Shown: one piece after another, positions 45,869 through 57,086 of the stretch
How positions within the stretch are numbered: the stretch's first letter is position 1
Layout of the letters: the number at the start of each line of letters is the position of its first letter
Assembly (NCBI GenBank): GCA_031216445.1
Contig: CM062215.1
Span: forward strand, 10,542,501-10,606,500
Length of the DNA: 64,000 nucleotides
Reading direction: 5' to 3'
DNA from: Lateolabrax maculatus
Taxonomy: Eukaryota; Chordata; Actinopteri; Acropomatiformes; Lateolabracidae
Notes under the pieces: generated by a model
What the model was told of the DNA's origin: nothing
Database searches by the model: none
The model's input: the letters and a program-made list of their open reading frames with translations, nothing else
Translations under genes and position numbers: made by a program

Positions 45869-47087
45869 GCTGACGCAGCGAAGGGGAAACGGAGAGCACA
45901 GATGGTCAGCAGGTATGACACGCCGAGCAGAACGCTGGAAGAGAAAAGAGGCAGAGATGTCAGAGCGGTTGGTTTTGCCTGGACTCACAGGAGGGAAATG
46001 CCGGCTCTCAGGTGAGAGCAGGGTGAGGTGAGCGGGGCGGGGCCAGAGCCACCAGGCAGGTCTAGCGGGGAAAACGGGTGTCGGTGGAAAACTGCTAAAT
46101 GCCAGGAGAGTGAAGGTGTGAATGGACTGATCATTTCATCATTTCATCAAACCAGTGGTGAAAGGGGTATTCACATAAGTAAATACACCAATACCACACT
46201 CTTAAAATAGTCTTACTAAATACTTTGAAACCATACTTTAGTAAAAGTACAGCCATATTCTCAGCAAAATGTACTTACAATGTATTTAATGACATTACAA
46301 CACGTTACTCACAGTTCAGCAGATTTAGTATTGTACTTTCATAAAGGTAAGGGACTTGTGAGAGACGCATTTAAAAAGAGAATGGTCAAAACCCAACGCA
46401 GCAGAGGCTGACATGTTGTGACCTTAAGTGCGTATATGGCCCAAGGTCCAGGGAGGCCTTTCCCATGATGCAACTCGACTGTGTTATATTTACAATGGAG
46501 TTTGGAGTGTGTCTGCGCCACATGAATCCAGTGTAGGAGACAGCATCTGACATCCAGGTTGAAAACGTATGATTTTATTGCAATAGAGAGATTGCTTTGC
46601 AGTCACATTTATGCCGAATGTACCAGAAGACAAAAGCTATTCTTTAAAAGCAATACATTTTGAAGTAGCAGGCATTTTTAAACAGGCGATAAGTGAGAGA
46701 ACATCAACATTTAATATTTACAATGGAGTTTGGGGTGTGTCATTTGGAAGCATCCCTAGCACATTGCAATGATGCTTAAAAAGCCTGAGCCAAATATCAA
46801 AGTCTAACTGAAAGCACAAATGATAATGGCAAGTTGGCTCCTCCTGCATTTGAAGCTGAAAGAAAGTCTGTGTTGTGATGTTATCCCTCATAAATAATTA
46901 TCATCAGTATTACCAGCAACCCACCCTTAACATTTAATGTAGCCATTAACCATGCCTCATTTCCCCAAATGCAACCTTGGATGACGGCCACGAGCCAATT
47001 TCCCTTGTTTTTGTTTCCTTCATCCTGCAGCCGGTCAGTCAGGCTGCCCTGCTGTCAAAGATAATGATGCAGAACAGTCTATACCTT

Positions 47088-47092
<5 letters not shown>

Positions 47093-47150
<58 letters not shown>
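47093..47150. repeat. (AT)n microsatellite
   Basis: A perfect AT dinucleotide tract of about 28 units followed by a poly-T run; self-complementary and so able to extrude as a cruciform. Confidence 0.95.
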
Positions 47151-47157
<7 letters not shown>

Positions 47158-47732
47158 TAACAGGTTGGACTATAGACAAAAAAAAAAACTATATTTTGTC
47201 ATTCATTACCAGCGATAAACCCACAGAATGACTGATTTTAACCACATTTAGTCAGTTTCAATAAAGCGCCAGATCACAGCAAAAGTTATCTCAAGACATT
47301 TATCATTTCATCAATCATCAATTCATAATGTTGTTTTTATTTTGTGTCATTGTCAACAAGGCCGGATAAATGGTGGTGGGGGGGTATCATATAGCAATCT
47401 CAAGCACAGTGTGTCCATCAGCTTCTATTCCTAAATTCATTAACCGTGTATTATATGCTGTTTAATTTGGGGCTCAGTTCTTCATTGAAATCTGGGGTTT
47501 CCAATCATCCTTTTTCAGGATTACTGTTGGACTTCCCATTGGTCAAACAGCACAGAGGATACCAAGAATAGAGAGCAGAAACAAAAACAACAGAAAAACC
47601 TTTATTTCTCTTTCCACAGGAAAAATAAACTGGATCTGCTCTCTTACACATCCAGTCATTATTTTTTTGTGTTTACTGTATTTCACTCTCTGTATTCAGT
47701 ATTCTGCATGCTGCCTACCATATCTAAACTGA

Positions 47733-47733
<1 letters not shown>

Positions 47734-47778
<45 letters not shown>
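47734..47778. repeat. (ATA)n trinucleotide microsatellite
   Basis: A perfect ATA/TAA repeat of about 15 units, ending about 10 bases before a CTCF-like motif. Confidence 0.9.
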
Positions 47779-47788
47779 GCACAACTTG

Positions 47789-47802
47789 TCACTAGGTGGC
47801 AG
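47789..47802 (+). promoter_or_regulatory. CTCF-like motif
   Basis: TCACTAGGTGGCAG matches the CTCF core consensus except for its first base. It lies upstream of NUDT15 in AT-rich DNA. Binding is only inferred, and similar strings also occur within fish repeats. Confidence 0.35.
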
Positions 47803-48160
47803 TGTTGCACCAGTGTTCTTTTAGTAGCTACATCTGGTGCTCTTCAGTGTGGTTAGTCTCCATTATATTAAAAAACTAACTAACTAACTAATTATAGAGG
47901 TTTTAGTTTGGAGAAATCCATGCTGCTGAAGCACCGTGTACACAAAGAGTGTTTCACTGTCAAGAGGGTGCAGTTATAGCCCAGACAATTCAAAATAACT
48001 GTCTAAATATAAGTATATAACGTGGTATGCCAGTTACTTATTATTTATATACCATAACATTGTTGTCACCCTATTCCACTGAACCAAATAAGTTAATGTG
48101 CCGAGAAATAAGACAACAACAGAGGACTTTGTCTCCCAAACGATTTTCTTAAAGCGAAAA

Positions 48161-48196
48161 CGGAAGTACACATAGGCGGAACCTCTTGTACTTCCG
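48161..48196. promoter_or_regulatory. NUDT15 promoter with palindromic pair of ETS sites
   Basis: CGGAAGTACA at 48161-48170 and its exact reverse complement TGTACTTCCG at 48187-48196 form a perfect 10-base inverted repeat with a 16-base spacer. Each arm contains the ETS/GABP core GGAA in the high-affinity CGGAAGT context. They lie about 95-130 bases upstream of the NUDT15 start codon with no TATA box, as is usual for housekeeping genes. Confidence 0.6.
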
Positions 48197-48288
48197 GTGT
48201 AACTAATTTACTCTACGGTGTAACACTGTCGAGTCCGGTCTGTTTCAGCTAAATTTGCATTCATGAGTCGTTTTTAAAGTCTGACCAG

Positions 48289-49306
48289 ATGCCAGATAAA
48301 GCCACGAAGCGTCCAGGAGTCGGGGTCGGGGTGCTGGTGACGGACCCGGCCCACCCCGGCTGTGTTCTCCTGGGGAAACGGAGAAGCGCGATGGGCAGAG
48401 GGACACACCAGCTCCCCGGTGGCCACCTGGAGTTTGGGTAGGCTGGTATCTATTGAGCAAACTCCTTCCACCAGGGTGTGTTTCTGTAATTAGGATACAA
48501 ATTATAATGAAATAAAAACGTCTACGTCAATTATTAATATGCCGAATTCTCCCAAAGTCTAAATAAAGCAAATATTGAGACAGTTTTCTTAATTTGCATT
48601 GTTAGAAGTCCCTTCAAAATAATGCACACATACTAATTAGTTATATTTTAAATGCAGTTTGGTGTAAGGTTGTAAGGTTGATCATTTTGAGATCCTTCAT
48701 TAAAGACAATTAGTTATGTAAAAATAAAGGTCCAGCTAGTTGAGGAGTGCAGGGTTCATAGTCTAAATGTGTTCCTGCATGTACAGTACACATGACCTGC
48801 CGGGAAAAGTGAAATGGTGAGTGTGATGGTTTCCAGTGGAGGTGACACTCATTTCTATGTCACTGAAAGAGAGACGTGGGAGGGGTGCGCTCACAGAGAG
48901 GTGTTGGAGGAAGCAGGGGTGCGCTTGGTGAACGTCCGCCTTGCGTCAGTGGTGAACTCCATCAGACTGGAGGAGCAGTACCACTACGTCACCATATTCA
49001 TGCAAGGAGAACTGGACAGGGACCAGCCGGGAGAGCCAGAGAACCTGGAGCCAGAGAAGAACGAGGGTGAGTGAAGTGGAACTACATTTCACATGTTTTA
49101 AGTGGAAAAAAAAAAGGAAAAGATTCGCACACACCTGAGCAGGTGACAATAAAGATTGTGTGGTTCTGTCCCTCGCAGGTTGGACGTGGACACGGTGGGA
49201 CCAGTTTCCTCCAGAGGAGCAGCTCTTCTTGCCTCTAGCCTGCCTGAGACAACAAGGCTTCCAGCCGTTCAGGAACTCAGCAACAAACACTGAAACTCAG
49301 CCTTGA
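48289..49306 (+). CDS. nudt15: NUDT15 Nudix nucleotide triphosphate diphosphatase
   Basis: Three exons (48289-48437, 48870-49066 and 49179-49306; 474 nt) encode 157 residues (human 164). NUDT15 hydrolyses modified nucleoside triphosphates, including thiopurine and oxidised guanine nucleotides, to monophosphates in the cytosol. The product begins MPDKATKRPGVGVGVLVTD and carries the LLGKR block. The Nudix box is complete: Gly45, Glu51, Arg59-Glu60, Glu63-Glu64 and Gly66 fit GX5EX7REUXEEXGU across the exon 1/exon 2 junction. VVNS, YHYVTI and EPEKNEGW motifs match NUDT15. The exon 2 acceptor (actgaaag) is weak but is the only one that preserves frame and box. A plus-strand AATAAA lies at 49586-49591. 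Confidence 0.95.
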
Positions 49307-49585
49307 AACTGCCCGTTACATTACAGACGTTACAAACTGCCCCAAAGGATAAAACAGACACACCTCTTCAAAACTTGTTTTACACCAGTGGTTGGTTTAC
49401 ATATCACCTTTTTTTTCCTCTAACATCATGTTTGTCCTGTTATGGTACATACTGTAATGTTTGCCAATGTTATGAACTGTTGTTACAAATGTAATTTGTG
49501 ATTTATTGCTTTTCTATTTTAGAAATTCATGACAGACAGATTGCCAGCTATGCATTCATTCAGATTAGAAGCAAATCGTGCAACA

Positions 49586-49591
49586 AATAAA
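49586..49591 (+). terminator. NUDT15 polyadenylation signal
   Basis: A canonical AATAAA about 280 bases after the NUDT15 stop codon, in an AT-rich 3'UTR. It is roughly 100 bases from candidate minus-strand signals for the convergent CPO gene. Confidence 0.6.
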
Positions 49592-49692
49592 AATGAAATT
49601 GAAATGTTTTAATTTAAGTAAACAAGCGGGCTTCCCAAATGTTGAAAACACACACACATTAACGCAATAAAAATGGAACGTGTTTATAAGAT

Positions 49693-49698
49693 TTTATT
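49693..49698 (-). terminator. CPO polyadenylation signal candidate
   Basis: TTTATT on the plus strand is AATAAA on the CPO strand, about 390 bases past the CPO stop codon. A second copy is at 49724-49729. Which one is used cannot be told from sequence. Confidence 0.45.
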
Positions 49699-50085
49699 CT
49701 TTGTGGGCAAGTTGTTATTGCCCTTTATTTGTCATGATATTCAATGCTAATAAAATAGACTTGGGAATATTCTAATGCATCAACTACTGGCTGCCATATG
49801 ACATGTCTGAAAGTTTATGAACAGATTTAAACATTTCAGATCATCCAAAGGCACTTTAAAACAGTTTTCTAATAGTTTGAACCAAGGATGCATTATTTTT
49901 TTATCAACAGATATATTTCCACAGTTTACCATAATTTGTCAACAAATAGTCCTGCCTAAAATGATAAAAAATCTTGCAAAAATTAAAAAAACAGAACTGT
50001 TTAGGAAACTAACATCAAGCCAAAACTAAATACTAGTGCTTGAAAGAAAAAGTGCTTTGGTCAATTTCTCCTCATGCATTTTTTT

Positions 50086-53000
50086 TCACATCAGGGTGGT
50101 GCTGGTGACACCCACAGCTAACAGCAGGCTCCACAGGGTTACACAAGCGGTTGCCACGGCACCGTTTAAGGCATTGTCGTGGGCGTAGGTGATGATGTGC
50201 AGGGCCCCGCTGTAGGCCTCCTCGCACGTCGGCTGGATCTGATCCTCGGGAAGCTTGAAGCCGAATGTCCCCTTGTCTCTCAGCTCAAAGGTGTAGGCGA
50301 GGGGGATCCCCTGCATCCGAGCCCAGTCTCTGGATGAACCAGAGTTGGGGTCTGTAGAAAGAGGGTACAAATGTTACTGTTCCTCGCGTGCCCTGGGCTC
50401 GGTTGGTGTGGCCGTGTCGCTGGCGTCTTTAAGACTTACACAACACATCCGGCGAGGCTCCTACAGTGTAGTTCTTCCCGTGGACCTTCCTAATGGCGTC
50501 TGCTGCAGCCAAACCTACTTCCATCTGAAGAACCAGACATAAGCTTTTTGTCACACCATCACTGAAATGTACAGTCATGGTTTAGAAAAACTTGCTCTGG
50601 CAACTGGGAGACACCAGGAAGCAGTTTTACAAGGCAGGAAATGCAGGTAAAAATTTTCTGGAGCTTCATCATTATTCATGACAGGAATCAAAGCTTGTTT
50701 CCCATGACAGACACGTGAGAATGTGAGAACGCATGCTGGTGACGCTGTCTTTGATAGGGTGCACAAACACTGTGGTGGGGGAGTGTGAAAATGCTTCTGC
50801 ACCCAGTCAGAGCAGTGGGATATGTTTGATGAAGATTTGTTGAGTGAACAAGTGCTGCAATCCACTGTTATTTACAGTTTATATCAAGAAATGCTAATAT
50901 GAGGATCTGATCTGCTTGATTACTACAAGTTGCATAATTACTTTTAACAGTTCTATAAATATTTAGGGGTGATTTATATTTTCCTTGCTGCCAGTTGCCC
51001 TTTTAATTGCAAATTAATCTGGAATGGCACTGGTGTAAAAATAATGGGATATTTTTTGATTCCAAACTACAGCATGACCCATACTGGATATTTAAGGCTG
51101 ATACTAATATCTATATTTGATAGATTTATATATATTTTTTACAGAAGCAAACAATCTTGATAGGATCCCTTACATTTTGACAAAGATACATTACTGAGCG
51201 AGACATTTTGTGTCCTGATATACTGTTAATGCATTTTTTTAAACTCAAATACAGTAAATCGATATTGGTATTGCCCTGAAAAATCCTGTTTCAGTTAGGC
51301 ATTGCTGTCTGCACAACTCTACCAGTCTAATCAAGAAGACCCAACAGGATGTTCCTAAACCAATCCTCCTCCAGGTTCATTCATTTGAGATTCATAATTG
51401 AAAACCTCGTCACATCCTCAATGAAAGCCTAATGTGACTCCGCATCCTGCCAAGCCAGAGAAAAATGGTGTCCTCTAAGTGGTTTATTTTAGCTCGGCTT
51501 CCCTTCGCTAAAATCATGCTTAAACCGGAGAAACGAATGGACATAATCCTGTTTTGCATAATTCCCTCTGGATTGTGGCTCTGTGGGCTATTACCTGCTC
51601 CATCCTCCCTCCTAACAGTAACCGGCCCCTCGTTTCCCACTATCAGTGTTTCACAGATTCCTCCAGTTCTGTTCCTGTCTTGGCAGACAAGGGCTGACCA
51701 CTATTGGACGCTGAGTGCGTTAATGATATCTAATCGTAGTGTCATGTGTGTGGTTTATATACACTGCCTGGAGGCCTATTGCATTTTGCCATGCACCATT
51801 CAAATGTACTGTATATCCAACAAACTGCTTTAAATAAATACATTGAAATAAATGAGTGTTAATGTGTGCGCTGAAGTGTTTTTCACAGATTATCTCATTA
51901 ACTTCGGGTTTTTGTGATCTCCATAAGCTCCGTTTCTATGGCAATATGCAGAGTATTCTCTTTATTAATGTAGATGCATGCAGTGATAATCATAATCAGG
52001 ATATAAGGATGCATGTACACTTTTATCTTGGAATGTTAGGCGATAGTATGCAAAATATTGTTGTGTTGTATTCATTCTCAGAAATGTGTAAAACATGCAA
52101 CGCCATGTTTGTAGATGTAAATACCAGCTCATTGTAGTTGGAGGCGGTGAAGTTGGGATGTCCAAAAGGAACCAGGAGCAGCTGGCCGTAGGAGTGGATG
52201 GTGAGGAAACACAGGAAGTCGTCCTTCCGGCTTCCTACAAAATCAGCTACGGCCTGGGCCTCAGGCTCAGACACAGGTTTGCTCCCGCAGTAGATTTCTG
52301 AGCAGCAGTTACGTGATATCCCGATTGCTGTCAAAGCACAGAAACGGAATAATCTGAATCAAATGTAGTAGTGACAGCATTTCTTCTAACTATAACACGA
52401 GCTGAGCATGTTCACCTTTTTACATGTTAAAGCTTAGAAATTCTATAAGACAACTTCAATATAAATGTACTTTTATTTTACATTTATGTTTAAAATTGCA
52501 TTAACTGATTTTTGGCCACTTGTGGGCAGCTGAAACAAGCTGTAAACACAACAGCGACATATTATCGTCTTTTTGATTGATCACGGTTGCCTATTTACGC
52601 ATCCAGCAGATACAGAGCAACATTGGCATTCATTTGGAAATACGCTCAATATTCACTCCTTTCCTTTTTAGCTCTGTTTTTGGTCTCCACCAACTCCTGA
52701 GAGAAATAGCTGGCTCTTTTGCTGGTAAATGCTCCACTATGTTCCCTAGTTAGTCTCTAAGTTTGTCTGCCGTTTGGTGCCTCGGCAGGTAGTGAACAGT
52801 AGGTTTTAAGAGAACAGCTGCCTGTATCTGGAAACAATGCTACTGTATGAGCGGACAAACAGTACAAGTAGTCCAATGTGATCCATTGTTAATATAAAAA
52901 TACTGATTATAGCAGCTTTAACTAAACATAATTTGAATGGCTGATTATAAACTGAAGTCACTTAATAGCTACTAGCTTTCAGCTTGATATTCAGCATCTT

Positions 53001-55341
53001 TGAAGTTGTCCATTTTTTGTTGCCAGGGTCAGAAATCCTTTGAAAGAGAAATTCAGACACTGATTGGGTATTGATCATGGAGGAGACGCACCATGGAAAA
53101 GTGACAAATTTAAGTCAAAGATGTCAGTTTGCATACTGAAGTCACTTGATGGTAGACACTGTTGTCTGCACAATGCAATTTTGGAGCTTGACCCATATTA
53201 AGAAGTAAAAGTCAGGATATCGCTGCTTTAACTTTGATAAATACATATTTATAAAATACCCATTATAACAAATTGTGCGGTGGTGAGACAGCTTCAGGAA
53301 CCTCTTTGGGGGAAAAAGTTTTATTTGTGTGATACATTTATCCATGATTATCAAAGCAACACGCTGTATAAATAAAAAGATGGAGAACCAAAACAAGACT
53401 CACTGCCCCAGTTGGCATCAAAGTTGCGGTTGAGATCAGTGCCATAACAGGTGCAGTTTGAAGTTCCCGGTGACCTGTTCTTCCTCCACAGTCGAGTCTA
53501 AACGGTTCAAAAGGGTCAGTCAGTTAAATCAGCTGGATCCGATCGCTCCATCAATTTCGTAATGAACAAAATGGGCACTTAACATTTTTGTACATGGCCT
53601 TGGATTGCTGTTGTATATTATTTTTCCATTCATCTTATTTTGAAAATGAGATGATGTGTACTTGAGCCTGGCTGAGCATCAGAAATACATGTTTTCACTG
53701 ATTGAATTGTAGCTCATTTTAACTTAATGGCCACTGCTTTAATAGGCTATCATTCTCTCATTTCTGTAGTTGGATATCTTGAGGAAGTAATTTGATAAAT
53801 ATCCATCAAATACAAGCACTGACTGTGCTGTTGTTCCAGGAATAGATGTAGCCGTCCACATTGAGCACAGGGGTGACATAGAAGTCCATGTTCTTCATCA
53901 TCTCTTCCATTTTTGGGTCTGTTTTGTATGTTTCCAGGATCTGATTCGATGGAGCAAACAAAAACATCAGATACATTGGAGGATAGGTAGGATGCACCTC
54001 AGACATGATGTTTTTCCCTCACCACAACTAAATAAAATAAAAAATGTTTTAATTTAAATGATAAAGCATGTATTTTAAATAAATGCCTGTGTCTTACCTG
54101 TCTGACAAAGTACTGACAGAAGGCCGGGGCGATCCATTCCCTGGCATGTATACCACAATCCATCCAGATAGCTTTCTTTTTCTCCCCAGTATTCAGGCCA
54201 ATCTGGAAGACAGATTGATAGATTCTTATTAGGCTGCCATATAACACAAACACACCTAAAACATCAATACACTCTAGTATCCTTCTAGCATATGTTAATT
54301 TCTGATCGGAATATGCCATATCAATACATAACCGTTCAAAAGCTGGATTACCTTGAGCAAGCTAATAGTCCGTTTCTCATAAGTCTTTCCGTAGTCAATT
54401 ATGGTCACAACATCAGGGTGATCCTTCACAATCTGACCCATCCAGCTGATGATCTGTGGGGTGGAATACACACATTACACACCAGAGTGTGCATATGTGT
54501 GTGTGTGTGTGTGTGTGTGATGATCTGTCAAAGTATTGTGTGTGAGAGCAGTGATCAGGCCTTCTCACCTCCGGCATGGGATGGTATTTGTAGTAGTCAT
54601 ACGCCACTCTGTTGCACACAACAAAATACATGAGACACAGGAGAAGCAGTGCCTTTTTCTGAAGTACGTCCTACCTCAATAATATTATAATATTATGTTA
54701 TACTATATAGAATCATCTTCTCATACTTAGATAAAAATGCTAATCATCCTTCCATTTCTACAGCTAAACACAGATTTTCAGTCTGTTAAATGTCCTGTTA
54801 AAATCACAGAGAAGACTGTATTTATATATGTGTGTGTGTGTGTGTGTGTATCTATAGAAATAACGCAAATTGCAAATATGCAGAAATGTATCATAGTTGA
54901 GGATTAACAGATTTTAAAATTATAAAAGTGCAGTAATCCAAAACAGTAATAGCCTTTACAGTAAACTGTACATATTCTAGTACAAAATGTTTGTATCGCC
55001 AAAAGTACCCACGGAGATGAGGAGCGGGCTATAGCTGCTCTGGTCAATTCTTTCCAACTCCACACCCCCAGATTATTTTCACTTTCAAACGTCTTCAGAC
55101 CCACCTGACGCTGACTCAATAAGTCACTTCAGGCAAATGATCTGATTTTGCCAAGCTCCCTCTGTAGCCACAAAACCTTTTGATTTATAATTTATTGTTT
55201 TCAAGATAGACGAAATGTATGTTTTAATGTTTGTTGTTTAATATTTCAATCACAAAGGACCATATCAAGTTGACAGGGAACATTCAAATAAAATGGAAAT
55301 AATGATTAATACATACATGACCACAGATAAAAATAAACTAT

Positions 55342-55374
<33 letters not shown>

Positions 55375-57016
55375 CATACACATGCATACATATATACATA
55401 CATATATACACACATATATATATATATACACACACACACGTACATGCTTATGCTAACCGGTATTCTAACAGTGTACCCCAAAGTTACTCACATTTTATAT
55501 AAAAGTTTACTGCTATGTTTATGAATTTCAAGCGCCATAATACGTTCAATATATAAGAGTGGTAGTGCCCCCATTTCAATTGATAAAAACCTCCACCTTG
55601 ACTAGCTACATCATTAAAATGCTGATTACACCTTAAAGAAATATTTCAAAATACGCTCATTAGATCTTTTGCCAGGATTTACCTGATTGATGCCACTCTC
55701 ATTCTGTTGGTTAACTTATCTTAGCTGCGTGGCGTGAAGGAATTTTCCTTCTTGTATGTTAAACTTCCCTCTTGTAGGTTAAAGGTAACTTAAGACAGTG
55801 CTTCACAGGTCAGGTCAACTGCCTGTCTCTGTTCGGCCTGTCTCATTCTGTGTGCCAGACAAGGCCGAGTTAGCTCTGGCATCTGGTAAACCAAGGTCTG
55901 CTAGATATCTTCTGTTTTCAGGTTTAGACACAACAGGCTGGTGCCTGGTTGTTGACACTGGATAAGAGAGACTGTAGAGAGGCTATGCTGTTGCTAGGAC
56001 AGCAATGGTTGACGTCTTTCCCTGTTTGGATCTGATATCCAATAGAGTCCTCACACATGACAGACTGAGTTAGGAATAACCCTATTTGGATATAGCGGAA
56101 CTTATCAGTTCTGGGGAAGGTTAAATACTGAGCTTCAGGACACCATCTTCAGATTTGGGTAGCAGTACGCTGTGATTCACACGTGGTGTTTCCCTTTTCT
56201 CCTCGATCGAGTTTCAATAAATATTCCTGTGTAAGACATCCCGGTCTCCTGAAACTTCTTGTTAGAGTGAACCAGCTCTAAGATTTCCCTCACACGTGGC
56301 ACTGTCCAAAGGTAAAGCATCATCATTAATGTGTTAACTCGCAGCTCGGTAACACATTATATCTTGTTTGTTAAATCTGTACCGGTGTAAAAAGCACAAT
56401 TTGTTGGGCAACTTCACAGAGACGAGAAATCAGGAAGTTGCTGCTGACAGGCCAAAAGATAGTCGCACATAGAAGCCCCCTAATTTGTGTTCATTAATGA
56501 GCTGAGCAAAGTGCTGGTAAACAGATTTTGTTACGTTTGGTACCTTCATGCTGAACCGAACTAACTGGCTTTGGCTTAATATTTAGTTTATGGACATAAG
56601 AGTCATTATCAAACTCTCGGGAAAAAAAGCAAATAAGAGTTTCTAAATAAGGTTGATTCGGTTGAAAGCATCAACAATATTAATAACAATAATAATGTCA
56701 ATTTTAAAGGTTGGTAATATATAATTACTTTTAATAATTCAAGAACATTTTTCTGACAACACCTTTGTACTTTTAAATATAATTGTGAAAACAATACATG
56801 CTACTTTACTGAGGAAAAGTATCTGAATGCATCATCCACCTCTCAGAGCTACATTGTAAGTTGCAAATACAAGATTACTTCCACAGTAATGTCCGCAGCC
56901 TTGTCGTGTTTGCCTTCTGTGAGCCGTCATTTAAAGAACCAAACTCACCTCTCTACTGTGGCTGCTTGCATCGCTGAGAGCAGCACCACAAGGCTCAGTC
57001 CCACAGAGTTAAGCAT
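50086..57016 (-). CDS. cpo: CPO (carboxypeptidase O), GPI-anchored metallocarboxypeptidase
   Basis: Nine exons join in phase: 56949-57016, 54569-54608, 54352-54453, 54098-54202, 53824-53940, 53404-53497, 52125-52327, 50440-50524 and 50086-50351 (1080 nt, 359 residues; human 374). CPO is an M14 carboxypeptidase of the intestinal brush border that removes C-terminal acidic residues. A signal peptide (MLNSVGLSLVVLLSAMQAAT) leads almost directly into the catalytic domain without the long propeptide of pancreatic CPA/CPB, a known CPO trait. Zinc ligands are His89 and Glu92 (GIHAREW) and His220 (TIHSYGQ); the catalytic base is Glu294 (YTFELRD). Arg279 in GSSRDW occupies the specificity pocket position that is Ile in CPA and Asp in CPB, and Arg there selects acidic ends. 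The last 25 or so residues are hydrophobic after a small-residue stretch, consistent with a GPI signal. Confidence 0.95.
50525..52124. other. CPO intron
   Basis: A 1.6 kb AT-rich intron between the last three exons of CPO; no recognisable gene, RNA or transposon protein. Confidence 0.5.
52500..52715. repeat. Dispersed repeat copy in CPO intron with CTCF-like motif
   Basis: It begins 'tttttggccacttgtgggca' and ends with 'tagctctgtttttggtctcc' and 'accaactcctg'. The same order of blocks appears at 63010-63215 upstream of the last gene. The CCACTTGTGGGCAG string at 52516-52529 resembles a CTCF core. Class unknown; noncoding. Confidence 0.65.
54609..56948. other. CPO intron 1
   Basis: The first intron of CPO, about 2.3 kb, AT-rich, with microsatellites at 54829-54848 and 55340-55441. 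I see no other gene in it. Confidence 0.5.
55340..55441. repeat. Compound (CA)n/(TA)n microsatellite
   Basis: Alternating CA, TATA and CATA runs in the first CPO intron region, giving a Thr/His/Ile/Tyr pseudo-frame that is not a gene. Confidence 0.85.
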
Positions 57017-57080
57017 CGTCCCTTTGTTAAGGTCCCTGTTTGCGACTGTTAACCGCACTGACCTCAGGTTGGTACAAGCC

Positions 57081-57086
57081 TTTATA
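57081..57086 (-). promoter_or_regulatory. CPO TATA box and promoter
   Basis: On the CPO strand a TATAAA (within CTTCTATAAAGGC) lies 65 bases upstream of the start codon, which would give a 5'UTR of about 35-40 bases. About 60 bases further upstream, two tandem GTTAAT half sites at 57143-57154 resemble HNF1 elements, and TTTATAG overlapping the TATA box also fits a CDX-type site. Such sites suit an enterocyte gene. Motif roles are inferred. Confidence 0.5.

Larger units (their letters stand above)
45869..48160. other. TRIM 5' flank and intergenic region to NUDT15
   Basis: The TRIM 5'UTR runs from 45869 to an acceptor at 45935; the upstream noncoding exon is not located. The rest is AT-rich with an (AT)n tract, an (ATA)n tract and a CTCF-like motif (listed separately). 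No other gene is supported. Confidence 0.5.

Noticed and set aside
45869..45988. An N-terminal extension of the TRIM protein beginning MSPGKTNRSD
   Set aside because: A strong acceptor (ctcttccag) at 45935 lies between this ATG and MSAQLW, so the upstream part is intronic; the RING normally begins close to the MSAQLW-type start.
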